A stretch of 57,166 nt of DNA from Pseudomonadales bacterium (GCA_028281605.1 JANQJO010000071.1:1-57166), one strand, 5' to 3'. Positions 35,330 through 45,889 are shown, counted from the stretch's first letter. Numbers and translations are program-made. The notes: generated by a model from the sequence alone, not told the origin.

Positions 35330-35852
35330 GGCGAACTTTGGTGCGACCTAGGCGAGCTATATAAATTCTTCTGGCAAGATCAGCATGTTTAGTTGAAGGC
35401 GTGTAAACGATTGAGCCAGGCATAGACGCGAGTGGGCCGTTGTTGCGTGTACGAAAATAACGTCGGCTACAGGAATAAAGTTTGCCTTTTTGTCCTGGCT
35501 TGAAGGGTCTGTGATATTCAATGATGGCCTCATCTGGGTCTCGCTTACGGTTGCGGTTGAGATCAGCAAAACTCATAAAGCCTTGTGTCCAGTTTTTTTG
35601 GCAATCTTGGCTGTTGCTGGTACCACACAGAACAACTTCTTGGTGATGTAAAATAGAATACGATTTCATACGCTTAATGCTGGCGGTGACACTATTGACT
35701 GAGTTGCGCATCAATTGATTGGCTTGGATGCGCTCGAAAAAAGGAATGGATAAACCAGCTAATAGGCTCGTGAGGGATAAAGCCAGTAATAGCTCAAGCA
35801 ATGATATGCCTGTTGGGTATTTTTTATCAGTAGGCCTTGTTGTTTGTATCAT
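35295..35852 (-). CDS. fimT: Type IV pilus minor pilin FimT/GspH-like
   Basis: 185 residues. The prepilin site is present in variant form (YPTG^ISLLELLLAL: Gly at -1, Glu at +5), followed by one hydrophobic helix and a GspH/FimT globular domain with two cysteines (CGTSNSQDC). Divergent from thiO, as fimT and a thiO-like gene are adjacent in Pseudomonas; the rest of the fimU-pilVWXY cluster is absent here. The last 11 residues (PTTLEKPCSSS) are in the duplicated repeat and may not be the original tail. Confidence 0.85.
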   Translation of the reverse strand: MIQTTRPTDKKYPTGISLLELLLALSLTSLLAGLSIPFFERIQANQLMRNSVNSVTASIKRMKSYSILHHQEVVLCGTSNSQDCQKNWTQGFMSFADLNRNRKRDPDEAIIEYHRPFKPGQKGKLYSCSRRYFRTRNNGPLASMPGSIVYTPSTKHADLARRIYIARLGRTKVRPTTLEKPCSSS

Positions 35853-35970
35853 TGGGGGTTTGCATCAGTTAATATGAATGATTGCGGATAAAGTAGCTTG
35901 TTACAACATAGAGGCACTATGTTAGTATTCGGGTGAGTTGATGTCAATTTGTTTTTTTAAGAGTGATATC

Positions 35971-37053
35971 ATGAAAAATCAGACATATGATGTGATTGTG
36001 GTAGGAGGAGGCATTATAGGTTTGACTTCTGCATTACTACTGGCCGATCAAGGCCAGCAGGTTTTGTTATGCGATGCAGCTGAGTTTGGTCAGCAGGCAT
36101 CATGGGCAGGAGGGGGTATTCTCATGCCCTTATACCCCTGGCGATTTTCTGAACAATTAAACGAATTTTATGTTTATTCTTTGTCCCAGTTAAAGCTTTT
36201 GCTTGAACGGTTGCGTAAAGATACGGACATTGATCCAGAATTATATGAGTGTGGGTTATGGGTCTTGGGTTTAGATGAAGAAGAAACGGATGCTTTTGAG
36301 CAATGGGCTGATCGTTGTCAAATAGTGCGTTATTGTGTGGATACTGCTACAGCACCCCTGCATTTCAGGAATGTGTCTGATCGTCATTTTTTTTTACCAG
36401 AAGTGAAAAATATTCGTAATCCTCGTTTGTTGAAAGCGTTAGTTGCCTGTTTGACCCAACATCCTATGATCACGTTGATGGCTAATACAGCAATTACGCA
36501 GTTGCGAGTACCGAGTGCTCAAATGGTTGAAGTATTAGCGGGCCAGACTGTATTGACGGCGCGAAAATTGGTGGTAGCCAGTGGTGCTTGGGGCCGACAG
36601 CTGTCTGAGCAGTTGCAGTGGTCTTTGTCGGTGTATCCAGTATTGGGCCAAATGTTGTTGTTGCAGGCTCATATGAAACCTCTTAATTCTATGGTATTGG
36701 CACATGGGCGCTATTTAATACCGCGTAAGGACGGTCGAATATTGGTGGGTTCGACAGTAGAACAGGTGGGGTTTCGTAAATCTTTTTCTAAAGAAGGTTA
36801 TAGTAAACTCAAACTTTTTGCAGAGTCATTGTTAGGATCTATTGAAGATATTTGTATTGAGGCACAATGGGCAGGCTTGCGACCTGGTTCAGAACGAGAG
36901 TTACCTTATATTCGCGCGCATCCTAAGCATGCACATGTTTGGGTGAATGTAGGGCATTTTCGTAATGGTTTGGTATTGGCGGCAGGTTCTGCCCGGGTGC
37001 TTTCAGAGAAAATGTCTGGTGAGTACTCGAGTTTATCTAGCTGGAATTTTTAA
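35971..37053 (+). CDS. thiO: FAD-dependent amine oxidase, glycine oxidase ThiO-like
   Basis: Oxidises glycine to the imine used for the thiazole of thiamine (in ThiO), or other D-amino acids in relatives. An N-terminal FAD-binding motif VVGGGIIGLTSALLLADQG lies at residues 9-27; SWAGGGILMPLYPWR is the typical ThiO substrate-loop pattern, and the C-terminal GLRPGSERELPYI plus GHFRNGLVLAAGSA close the FAD site. The ATG at 35971 is preferred to 35938 (AAGAG upstream, family-like N-terminus). 360 residues. The partner thiG/thiS genes are elsewhere. Confidence 0.85.
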   Translation: MKNQTYDVIVVGGGIIGLTSALLLADQGQQVLLCDAAEFGQQASWAGGGILMPLYPWRFSEQLNEFYVYSLSQLKLLLERLRKDTDIDPELYECGLWVLGLDEEETDAFEQWADRCQIVRYCVDTATAPLHFRNVSDRHFFLPEVKNIRNPRLLKALVACLTQHPMITLMANTAITQLRVPSAQMVEVLAGQTVLTARKLVVASGAWGRQLSEQLQWSLSVYPVLGQMLLLQAHMKPLNSMVLAHGRYLIPRKDGRILVGSTVEQVGFRKSFSKEGYSKLKLFAESLLGSIEDICIEAQWAGLRPGSERELPYIRAHPKHAHVWVNVGHFRNGLVLAAGSARVLSEKMSGEYSSLSSWNF

Positions 37054-37075
37054 TGGGCCTGAGTTTTAGTTGTTC

Positions 37076-39748
37076 ATGCGTTTAACCTATATTACTAACA
37101 CAATTCTTTTAGTTATCCTTGCTGGTTGTTTGGTAGTGCCTAAACTTTTTGGAGTCGGTGCTTGTTTGCTAATGTTGATGAGTTTAGTATGGATTTTGAA
37201 ACAAAGACAAACCATTGCTCTGACTATAGAACAAAAAATTATCTGTTTTAGCTTGTGTGTTTTTGGGTGTGTCAGTCTTTTTTCTTTATTATTGGCGGAT
37301 CAGAGTTATTGGACCAGTAAACGTTTGGACCATCCTTTGAGGTTTTTGTTCTCTGTCCCTTTGTTTATTTTTTTTAGCCGACTCCAAATCAATAGTAAGA
37401 TACTTTTTTGGGGTTCAGCCTTGGGCGCGATATGCGCTTGTGGACAGGGCTACTATGAAGCTTATATTTTGCGTAATCAGCATACCAGTGGGCAAGCAGG
37501 TCATCATATTTTATTTGGTGATATCAGTGTTTTACTTAGTATGCTGACATTAACATTAACGCCAGAACAAAGCAAGTTAAGGTACAAGTTATTTGGCTTG
37601 TTCGCTTTTGTAGCAGGTGTCATTGCGGCTGTGTGTGCCAACTCACGAGGGTCGTGGTTGGGTTTACTGGGTCTGCTGGCTGTGTTTTATTTTCAATGGA
37701 GATCTGTATTTCATTGGAAACTACAATTAGGTCTCTTCATCATTATTTCATCGATATTTAGTTTTGCTTATCAGCAACAAGCATTAAATATACCACAACG
37801 GATGCAGGCTGTTATTGATGAGTTCAAGCAGTATTATCAAACCTCTAGCCTTTTTACCAACCCACACAGCGATCGGCAAGTGTTTAACTCTTCTGTCGGA
37901 GGCCGACTGGAAATGTGGAAAGCGGCTACTTTGCTGTTTGCAGATAGCCCTCTAGCAGGCCAAGGCCCAAGAACGTTTTTCCCGGAGAGTCAAGTTTTAA
38001 TTGGCGCAGGTAAAGTGCGTGATTTTCAAGGCTACAAACACGCTCATAATCAATTTTTTAATACATTGGCTTCTACCGGTGTTATAGGATTGATGGGTTT
38101 AATGGGTTTGTTTTTCGTACCATTGATGATTTTTTGGAAAATGAGATGTGCTTCTTGCTCACAAGAGCGAGCTTTTGCTCGTGTGGGGTTGATGATTTGT
38201 ATCGGCTATTTGATTTTTAGTTTAACCGAGACCATGTTTGATCGACAATTGAGTATTATGTTTTACCTGATTTTAGTCAGCTTATGTTTATCTCAGCTAA
38301 AATCGTTCCAATGGCTTTTGTTGCAGGAAGCATTGCAAAGACTAAAACTACAAGCACAGTTGAAGCTGGGCAGCCTTTTGGTATTGTGTGTATTTAGTTT
38401 GTTTTTTTTCTTAACTTTATTTTTCCGCCCAATTCATATTGAAGCTGCTGGATTGAGTGAACAAGCTTACTGGTTTGCGCAAGAGGGTCAATTGAAATCA
38501 GTCTTTTTAGCAGAGATGCCTAGCTATGAGCAATACCTGCTTGTGCCGTACAAGTTTTTTATAGGTTTGGGTGCGTTTCTTATTAAAGGCTGGGGTTACT
38601 CTATTTGGCTTTTGCGTGGCATCGGTTTGTTAGGATTTTTTGGTTGTTTGGTGATGATGGCAGGCTTTGCTAAAATTTTGGCGCGTTGTGACCATTGTCA
38701 TTCGTTTAGTACTGGTACTTTGTGGTTGATGATGTTGGTGCTCATGCTTTCTAGTGCATTAATGGCAGAATATGCTTTTATATTTCGGCCTGAAACATGG
38801 CTGATGTTATTGGGTTTGGGTGTGTTTTTTTGTTTACATCAAGTTTTAGAGCAGTCTGGGCGATTTTGGATTGGTAGCGCAGGTTTCTTGGCAGGTTTAT
38901 CAACATTGTTTCACGTGTATGGCTGGGTTTTTGTCGGAGCTGGTGCTGTTTTGCTGTTGTTAAATGGGCGTGCTAGGCAGATGATTTTTTTTGTGTTATC
39001 TGTTGTTTGTGTGTTTTCTTTTTATGCCTATGTTGCCTTGCAAGAACAATTTTGGCTGTTGTTAGAGGGAAACATATTTGAACTTGCTTCAGAGCATAAG
39101 CGTTATTTTAGAACTGGTATGAGTGTCAGTTGGGTGTTGTTTTTATTGGTTCTCTTCGGCCTTGGTTACAAAGCCGGGCTAAAAATTTCGATTATAAAGC
39201 ACTTAGGTATTTTTACTTTAACGGCTGGTATATGCCTAGCATTGATTTCGCCAATTAAAATAGAACAGTATTTGTTGTTATGGCCTTTGAGTGTTTGTTT
39301 TGTTGTAGCCTTATTATCAGTGTTACTACAAGAAAAATACCTTAGAAAACCTCTTGTTGTTTTGTTTTTGTTTTATTTTGTTGGTCAAAGCTATGCTTTT
39401 TTGGAACTATGGAGAAATTATAACCCACTGGGAGGTGAGTTGGCTGCTATTGAAAGATTGACACACCATCAGTTGAAGTTTACACAAGCACAACGCATTG
39501 TGGCTCCAATACAGGTGCTGGCGCACTTGCCTCCATCTGAAACATTTCGCAGTCATAAAGTCTTGGAAAGTTTGCTTGTACAAAACCGCATGAAACCGGA
39601 GCAACTGACAGAGGTGATTCCGCAGAAATCTATTGTTATTTTGGATCAGAGCTTTGTGCAACGCTATGGCCAAGATTTGAAGAAGTACCTTGGTGAAGGC
39701 ATAGCAGTTGCTAGTGTTGTGGATTATCAGGTATTTATCAAGCGTTGA
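37076..39748 (+). CDS. O-antigen ligase-like / GT-C glycosyltransferase-like fusion
   Basis: 890 residues with about 20 membrane helices. The first 440 residues match Wzy_C/WaaL ligases: helices, NSRGSWLGLLG near 190, a large periplasmic loop with GGRLEMWKAATLLFADSPLAGQG and the ligase histidine block HAHNQFFNTLASTGVIGL near 322-340. The second half restarts with an Ala/Glu-rich loop and a helix pattern like PMT/ArnT membrane glycosyltransferases (LRGIGLLGFFGCL), but without a sure catalytic motif. It may link or decorate lipid-linked glycans in the periplasm. It follows thiO by 22 bp. Fusion of two genes or a divergent single family are both possible. Confidence 0.7.
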   Translation: MRLTYITNTILLVILAGCLVVPKLFGVGACLLMLMSLVWILKQRQTIALTIEQKIICFSLCVFGCVSLFSLLLADQSYWTSKRLDHPLRFLFSVPLFIFFSRLQINSKILFWGSALGAICACGQGYYEAYILRNQHTSGQAGHHILFGDISVLLSMLTLTLTPEQSKLRYKLFGLFAFVAGVIAAVCANSRGSWLGLLGLLAVFYFQWRSVFHWKLQLGLFIIISSIFSFAYQQQALNIPQRMQAVIDEFKQYYQTSSLFTNPHSDRQVFNSSVGGRLEMWKAATLLFADSPLAGQGPRTFFPESQVLIGAGKVRDFQGYKHAHNQFFNTLASTGVIGLMGLMGLFFVPLMIFWKMRCASCSQERAFARVGLMICIGYLIFSLTETMFDRQLSIMFYLILVSLCLSQLKSFQWLLLQEALQRLKLQAQLKLGSLLVLCVFSLFFFLTLFFRPIHIEAAGLSEQAYWFAQEGQLKSVFLAEMPSYEQYLLVPYKFFIGLGAFLIKGWGYSIWLLRGIGLLGFFGCLVMMAGFAKILARCDHCHSFSTGTLWLMMLVLMLSSALMAEYAFIFRPETWLMLLGLGVFFCLHQVLEQSGRFWIGSAGFLAGLSTLFHVYGWVFVGAGAVLLLLNGRARQMIFFVLSVVCVFSFYAYVALQEQFWLLLEGNIFELASEHKRYFRTGMSVSWVLFLLVLFGLGYKAGLKISIIKHLGIFTLTAGICLALISPIKIEQYLLLWPLSVCFVVALLSVLLQEKYLRKPLVVLFLFYFVGQSYAFLELWRNYNPLGGELAAIERLTHHQLKFTQAQRIVAPIQVLAHLPPSETFRSHKVLESLLVQNRMKPEQLTEVIPQKSIVILDQSFVQRYGQDLKKYLGEGIAVASVVDYQVFIKR

Positions 39749-39787
39749 GCGGGTCTTTCCATTTAGGTGTACAGTTTTACTTGACCA

Positions 39788-42700
39788 CTACAGCCTCTGC
39801 CCTTCACGTAAAAATGCATCCTTATTGAAGAAACCTGCTCCCTCTCTATCTTCAGAAATGTCAGGATTATCAATTGCTGTTGTTCTCAATAGTTGTTTAG
39901 TTTGCTTGGCATTTAAAAGTGGCTTGCCTTGCTTAATGCGCATGCTTTGCAAGACGAGAAGCATACCTGATACCACTGGAGTTGCCCGTGACGTTGTAGG
40001 TCCAAGTGCAGCTATTGTCACACTTTCACCAGGAGAAGACATGCGCCGTATTCGCATTGAACTATTTGCTACGCCAATAGATATTAAACCTGGAGTCTCA
40101 TCACGGCTCATAATTGCATACTTGCTATTGCCTAAGACATCCTGAGCATAAGGAAAGGAATTACCTGCAGCGCCAAATAGGACTAATTTCTCTGCGGTTG
40201 ATGTTGCTATGGCCTCAGCTAGTTTATTTATTTTATATTGCCGCGCACTACTATCAGAAAAAATCTCTTGTTGTACTAATGCTGCAAGTATACGAAGAGC
40301 TTGATTGAAAAGGGCTCGTTCAGGTGCTTTAGCAAGCGCCTTGAATTCGCTAGGTGGAATATGAGTTCTTGGGTCTGACCCTTGCGCAAAGAGGCTTACC
40401 CTACGAATGTTATCACTCAAATCAAAGGCTGATATATTAAGCTGTTTGGCAACGTCTTGTGTAAAAAGGTTGTCTGGATCGCTGAGTCTCTTTTGAATCT
40501 CCTCTTCTCTCACCCGTAACATACGCGCAATGTTCTGGCCAAATGATGCATTAATGATACCCCCAGTACCTTTTTTACGTTCCTGCACAATAGCAACGTT
40601 GATGCCTTCGGTAGCCATATCCACCACATCTAAGAGATTTGCCACCATACTGTCAATGAAGTTATCTAAACTGTAAAGATCCACATGAACCCCTGCTCTC
40701 ATGGGGACTATCGTAAAATTCGTGCCAGGTGCAGCACGGAATATAATCTCTGTCACCCTGCCCGCATGATCTGGAGATGGATTGTCCAACGATTCAATCA
40801 CATAGGCTGAAAGTTCTGTGCCAGGTGCATCTTTTGATATATTAGGTGCTTTATAAGGTATCAAGTTGGCTTTTTTCTCAGTAACCAGCCATCGACTGGT
40901 ACCAAACAGCGTATTTATACCACCACCTTTTTTGTCAATTGCAATGAACTCATTCAAAACTCTGCTTGTCCTAGGGGTAATAAAAATATTATTCGGCTGA
41001 TTTGCTTGTAGAGCAACGGTGCTTTTAGGTGATATGATCGCGTTAGTAACCCATTCCCTATTTTCTACCAATACTGTGTTGACTCTTACATGAGCGGTCA
41101 GATTTTCATTATCGGGAACAAGAGGTTTTACAGAGGCTAGACTTGCTCTGGGTGAGGGGAAAACGCTGTTTTTCTTCTCAGCAGTCGCATTATTTCTAAG
41201 AAAATTGGTACTGAGAGTCATAAATCGATTATCAGCTGTGGTTTCATAGCCAACGGCAAATTGAATGCCACTGGTCTGACTAAGTTGACCCACTAACAAG
41301 ATCGCATAGCGCAAGTCTTCATCTGATACCCTGTCACTCTTATCAATTTTAAAAAAGCAGTCTTGAGTACTTAGAGAAATATTAATATCGCCTTCAAAAG
41401 GTTCATTTGTAACGCTATGGGTTACAAAAACAATTCCATTGATGTTTATCCAACCCGTAGTATCGTTAATGACTTTTGAGAGTTTAGCACCGATTACTTT
41501 TTCAGCAAACTTTATCGGTTGTATATCCACATTTTCTGGAATATCTAGCCATGTAGGCACTTGCAAAGGGTCTACCAACATTGAAGATGGTCTTTTTTTA
41601 CCATGTAGCACTGATATATTTTTATGGTGTAGTAACTCTCCAACAGTTTCTTCAAAACTTTTTGTATTACCACCGCTTCCGCTTAGTTTTGTTGATGAGC
41701 GTAACAGCGTTCTGCTTGCATCTTGTCTTAAAAGGTTCGGTTCTCTAGCGGAAACACATTGAGAAAATGTTAACAACCCCCCCCATTTTAGCAGTGTTGG
41801 CAAATGCATATTTTGTCTCAGAGTCATGTAATATCCTGAAATTATTGCTAAGGGGAAAGCCAATTCATTTTTGGTCAATGATCCTGCTGCCACAGAAAAA
41901 TGTGGTGTAGTAATCCAACTTTGATCATATGTAATGGTGCTTTTACTGGTTTGCTGTAAGCGATTTTTTGCCTCAGTAATGTATTTGAACCATGCAATGT
42001 TTGAAGGTGAAGATGTTTTATCAGGATGATGTCCCAGTGCAAAAGCTCTGTATAATTTACTCAATTTAGCTTTTTCTGTCCAAACTGGGTTGACACCCAA
42101 TGTTGTCCAGACAGCAAGCATGTCGTATAGATAAGATAATGATTCTCTTCCAAAACAAAAATTCCATATATTTATAACTTGTTCCATAAAAGAGCATGAT
42201 TGCTTAGAATCATGCATTGGTAAAACATCTGATTCTTTAGTTTTAAAATACAGGTCAGTTTCAAAGCAAGTGAGAACTCTAATCGTAGTTTCTGCAAGAA
42301 AACCTATAGGGGTGTTAGGATTTAATAATGCTTTGCACTTTTCTAATAATGAGTTGAGAGTCAGTTTTTTTGCTAATAGATCTAAGAACTGCATACCATA
42401 ATGAATTAAAACATTCCAACCAATTTGTAGCTTGGCTTGTTGTAGTATAGAGACAATCAATCGTTGTGTCACTTCAGGATCTTGTTTTTGCGATACAAGA
42501 ATGATGTCGTCAATTAAGCCCGGTAAACTATGGATAAGATTTTTTAATAAATAAAAATATTGAACGTGTATAGAGTTTCTTGTAGACGTAAGCCATAAGG
42601 TTGTTGCGTTTAATGAGTGAGCAGAAATTTTTGTAGGATTCTGCAAAACACCTAAAGCCCAAGCTCCCCCTAGTATGTACCGATCCCTGTAAGCTCTTAA

Positions 42701-42862
42701 AGATTCATAATTAAGAACGGGGAGTAACTGAATAAAGTTGGTTGTTACTATTTTGACTCCTGCCCAAAAATTTCTTTGAACAGGTTGAGGATCTAAATGT
42801 ATTAATTCTTGAGTGTTATGAGATGGTTGTACTACAATTGGTTTTATATTTGTGCGAAACAT
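39788..42862 (-). CDS. J-domain / subtilisin-like (S8) fusion protein
   Basis: 1024 residues. A J-domain-like segment lies near 265-310 (LYRAFALGHHPDKTS, HPD at 279-281). From about 680 there is an S8 serine protease fold: candidate His699 (DHAGRVTEI), APGTNFTIVPMR, GGIINASFG, oxyanion Asn901 (GAAGNS) and catalytic Ser958 (GPTTSRATPVVSG). The usual catalytic Asp position reads VIESLDN, so Glu690 or Asp693 would have to serve. The N-terminal 260 residues are not recognised and no signal peptide is evident. ATG 42862 is chosen over a TTG four codons up. A chaperone-targeted protease or secreted effector is plausible; activity is uncertain. Confidence 0.65.
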   Translation of the reverse strand: MFRTNIKPIVVQPSHNTQELIHLDPQPVQRNFWAGVKIVTTNFIQLLPVLNYESLRAYRDRYILGGAWALGVLQNPTKISAHSLNATTLWLTSTRNSIHVQYFYLLKNLIHSLPGLIDDIILVSQKQDPEVTQRLIVSILQQAKLQIGWNVLIHYGMQFLDLLAKKLTLNSLLEKCKALLNPNTPIGFLAETTIRVLTCFETDLYFKTKESDVLPMHDSKQSCSFMEQVINIWNFCFGRESLSYLYDMLAVWTTLGVNPVWTEKAKLSKLYRAFALGHHPDKTSSPSNIAWFKYITEAKNRLQQTSKSTITYDQSWITTPHFSVAAGSLTKNELAFPLAIISGYYMTLRQNMHLPTLLKWGGLLTFSQCVSAREPNLLRQDASRTLLRSSTKLSGSGGNTKSFEETVGELLHHKNISVLHGKKRPSSMLVDPLQVPTWLDIPENVDIQPIKFAEKVIGAKLSKVINDTTGWININGIVFVTHSVTNEPFEGDINISLSTQDCFFKIDKSDRVSDEDLRYAILLVGQLSQTSGIQFAVGYETTADNRFMTLSTNFLRNNATAEKKNSVFPSPRASLASVKPLVPDNENLTAHVRVNTVLVENREWVTNAIISPKSTVALQANQPNNIFITPRTSRVLNEFIAIDKKGGGINTLFGTSRWLVTEKKANLIPYKAPNISKDAPGTELSAYVIESLDNPSPDHAGRVTEIIFRAAPGTNFTIVPMRAGVHVDLYSLDNFIDSMVANLLDVVDMATEGINVAIVQERKKGTGGIINASFGQNIARMLRVREEEIQKRLSDPDNLFTQDVAKQLNISAFDLSDNIRRVSLFAQGSDPRTHIPPSEFKALAKAPERALFNQALRILAALVQQEIFSDSSARQYKINKLAEAIATSTAEKLVLFGAAGNSFPYAQDVLGNSKYAIMSRDETPGLISIGVANSSMRIRRMSSPGESVTIAALGPTTSRATPVVSGMLLVLQSMRIKQGKPLLNAKQTKQLLRTTAIDNPDISEDREGAGFFNKDAFLREGQRL

Positions 42863-43126
42863 AATATCTACCAAATTTTACCTCTTTTTTGATTGCAGTA
42901 ATACAGGTGCATTGGATGTAAATCGTATACTGCATGTATCGCTTTCTGTTAGGCCTTGTGAACACAAAGTTTACAGAAGATCTTACATTAAAGAGCATAG
43001 TTTTCATTAAATGATTAGGGAAATCAATTGTGGATATCATGTTTAAAGGGGTATTTTTTTTCGGGTCATCGGATACGTTATTACAGATAAAAAATGTAGC
43101 TTTTGAAAGTAAGATCAAAATTGCGA

Positions 43127-44290
43127 TTATATTGGTTTGAATTTGTTAGCAATGTCTCGTACTAACTCCACTCTTCTAGTGGTCGATAGCAAGCTTGCCA
43201 TTTGATTCACACCGCGTTGTGTTGCTTTAGATAATGCTTCTTCAGCTCTGTTGACCAATTGTTCCCAAGACTCAATACATGCGTATTGAGTCATTCCAGC
43301 TGATACTGTGATGGAATCTTCAATACCTAAGCTAAAGAAACTGCGTTCTTCTACAGAGTAACGCATGCGCTCAATCACCACCTTTGATTTATCAACGGTG
43401 GTGTTAATTAATAGCAACAGAAAACGATGGTTGTCCCAGCGAGCGCAATAATCTATATTGCGTATGTGTCCATTTAAAGTTTTTCCTACCATTTGTAATA
43501 CTTCATTGGCAGCCATTTCGCTGTGTTCGTTTTTTAGCTCATCAAATTTGTCTATAGTAAAGAGAGTAACAACAAAATCATAATCGCCTCGGTCCGATAA
43601 GCTTTTTTGTCCTTGTAAAATTTCTATCATATAACGTTGATTATGAAGTCCTGTGAGTTCATCACGCACAGTCATATGGTTGATGAGGCGCAAAGCATCG
43701 TTGAGCTGGTGACTTTTGCTGTATAATAATTTTAAGAGGGTATCAGTATGAATGCTGATGGTACATGCTAATGTGGTTAACAGTGTAAAAGATAGCCATG
43801 TCCATAAAGGTAAGGCCAGCTCTGATAATAAAAAAGGTTTGGAAAGATCAGGGCCAGTACGATCGATACTGATGAGTAGAAAGCCAAACACTATAGTGAT
43901 ACCTAGTACTATTTTGCTGCTGTTTCGGATAGCATTTTGTCCTATAAAAAACAAAGCAAGGCAAAATGATGCAAGTTCTTGAGTATAAGACTGAGCTAAA
44001 AAGGAGGCCCAAAGCATACCACAACCACTAAGGAATAATTGTAAAAAGAGTAGTAAGTGATACTCTGAGTTGGCAAGGGTATGAGTGAACCAGTTAAATT
44101 TGGCTTGCAAAGTAAATGCAGATTGAATCATCACTTGATACAGCAGCAGCCAAAGCAGGTCATGAGGGTTAATCTCAAATAAATGACAGTAGCTACCAAA
44201 ATACAATAGCCCAATTTGTAAAGTGACTAACAGTGCAATCTGGCCAGAGTAGTGATACCAAACTACATCTGTGTTATCTTCTTCAGCCAA
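43127..44290 (-). CDS. Membrane GGDEF-domain protein with degenerate active site
   Basis: 387 residues: about six N-terminal membrane helices, then a GGDEF domain from VRDELTGLHNQRYM near residue 206. The signature GG(D/E)EF reads DNHRF (286-290, in CARWDNHRFLLLL) and the upstream metal region is also changed (FTIDKFDELKNEHSE). Loss of both glycines and the acidic pair predicts no diguanylate cyclase activity; such proteins can act as c-di-GMP or GTP sensors or partners. The start is TTG with AGGG upstream. No EAL domain. Confidence 0.8.
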   Translation of the reverse strand: MAEEDNTDVVWYHYSGQIALLVTLQIGLLYFGSYCHLFEINPHDLLWLLLYQVMIQSAFTLQAKFNWFTHTLANSEYHLLLFLQLFLSGCGMLWASFLAQSYTQELASFCLALFFIGQNAIRNSSKIVLGITIVFGFLLISIDRTGPDLSKPFLLSELALPLWTWLSFTLLTTLACTISIHTDTLLKLLYSKSHQLNDALRLINHMTVRDELTGLHNQRYMIEILQGQKSLSDRGDYDFVVTLFTIDKFDELKNEHSEMAANEVLQMVGKTLNGHIRNIDYCARWDNHRFLLLLINTTVDKSKVVIERMRYSVEERSFFSLGIEDSITVSAGMTQYACIESWEQLVNRAEEALSKATQRGVNQMASLLSTTRRVELVRDIANKFKPI

Positions 44291-44383
44291 GGGCTTACCC
44301 TTTTTGTTTGGTATGATTTACCGTGTTATTTATAAATAAGATAAGCATAGGCTGTCCCAAGAGTCCCGTAAAATACTGTACGC

Positions 44384-45889
44384 TTAGCTTTGAGTGCGAA
44401 TTCGCCTGACGGCTTCTAGCCAGCCTTGGTAGAGTTGATGGCGTAATGACGGCTCTAGTTTTGGCTGAAAGCTCTTATCGGAATGCCAAAGTTGTGTAAT
44501 GGATTCAAGGCCTGTATACAGCCCTCCTCCTAGGCCTGCTAAATAAGCTGCACCTAAGGCTGTAGTTTCAGTGATTTTGGGTCTATCCACTACGATGTTT
44601 AAAATATCTGCTAAAAATTGAACAAACCAATTATTTGCAACCATTCCGCCGTCTACACGCAACCAACTGATAGGGTTACTGCCCTTTTGTTCCCCTGGTT
44701 GCTCGGTGGTGATGGCGTTGATTAAGTCAGCGGTTTGATAAGCTACGGCTTGCAAGCTAGCTGTGACAATGTCGTCTGCCGTGGTATCACGTGTCAAACC
44801 TAAAATTGCGCCTCTTGCATGGGGGTCCCAATAAGGAGCCCCTAGACCCGTAAAAGCTGGCACGAGGTAGACACTTTGGTCGTAGCGACTGCGTTCGGCA
44901 ATTGCCTGAGTCTCACTGGCTGACTTGACTAAGCCTAGGCCGTCTCGAATCCATTGTATGGCAGCTCCTGCAATAAAAATGCTGCCTTCAACCGCATAGG
45001 TAGAGTTGCCTTCTAACCTATAGGCTATGGTTGTCAGCAGGCGGTTGGGGTTGATGACAGGTTGTTTGCCTATGTTCATCATTAAGAAACAACCTGTCCC
45101 ATAGGTGCTTTTAATCATGCCTTGCTCAAAGCAAGCCTGACCAATTAAAGCGGCTTGTTGATCTCCTGCCATGCCGGTAATGGCGACTGGAGCACCCAGC
45201 AGGTCTTTAGGGGTTGTGCCAATTTCGCCCGCATTGTCTACGACCTCAGGTAACAGTTGGGCTGGGATGTTGAATAGACTCAACAGTTCTGAATCCCATT
45301 TTTGAGTATTGATATTAAAGAGCAGGGTGCGAGATGCATTGGTTGCATCGGTTTTATGGACTTGGCCACCTGTTAGACGCCAGGTTAAGAAAGTGTCGAT
45401 GGTGCCGAAAGCCAATTCACCTGCCTCAGCCTGCTCACGTGCGCCAGGAACAGTATCCAAAATCCAAGCAATCTTGGTACCGGAGAAATAAGGGTCTAAC
45501 AATAGGCCTGTTTTTTGCTGTATCATGGATTCAAGCCCATCTGCTTTGAGGTTGATGCATTTGTCTGCCGTACGTCGATCTTGCCATACAATGGCAGGGT
45601 AAATGGGTTTACCAGTAGCACGTTCCCAAATGACTGTGGTCTCGCGTTGATTTGTGATGCCAATGCCAACCAATGTGGCTGGGTTTAAGTTGGCTGCATG
45701 AAGGGCTTGTTTGATACTTTCTAAAGTGCTCTGCCAGATTTCTTCTGGGTCATGTTCTACCCAGCCTTTTTGTGGGTAATGTTGTTGAAACTCGATTTGA
45801 TGTTGTGCTTGAATGTGGCCATTTTGATCAAAAATAATACTTCTGCTGCTTGTTGTGCCTTGATCGATGGCTAAAAGAAAATGTGGCAT
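44384..45889 (-). CDS. glpK: Glycerol kinase
   Basis: Phosphorylates glycerol to sn-glycerol 3-phosphate. 501 residues with the FGGY-kinase phosphate loop [13 protein letters not shown] at residues 8-20, the [13 protein letters not shown] block, [14 protein letters not shown] and the ATP-site [19 protein letters not shown] lies seven bases before the ATG. Divergent from glpD over about 110 bp, an arrangement that suggests shared control; glpF and glpR are not here. Confidence 0.96.
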   Translation of the reverse strand: MPHFLLAIDQGTTSSRSIIFDQNGHIQAQHQIEFQQHYPQKGWVEHDPEEIWQSTLESIKQALHAANLNPATLVGIGITNQRETTVIWERATGKPIYPAIVWQDRRTADKCINLKADGLESMIQQKTGLLLDPYFSGTKIAWILDTVPGAREQAEAGELAFGTIDTFLTWRLTGGQVHKTDATNASRTLLFNINTQKWDSELLSLFNIPAQLLPEVVDNAGEIGTTPKDLLGAPVAITGMAGDQQAALIGQACFEQGMIKSTYGTGCFLMMNIGKQPVINPNRLLTTIAYRLEGNSTYAVEGSIFIAGAAIQWIRDGLGLVKSASETQAIAERSRYDQSVYLVPAFTGLGAPYWDPHARGAILGLTRDTTADDIVTASLQAVAYQTADLINAITTEQPGEQKGSNPISWLRVDGGMVANNWFVQFLADILNIVVDRPKITETTALGAAYLAGLGGGLYTGLESITQLWHSDKSFQPKLEPSLRHQLYQGWLEAVRRIRTQS

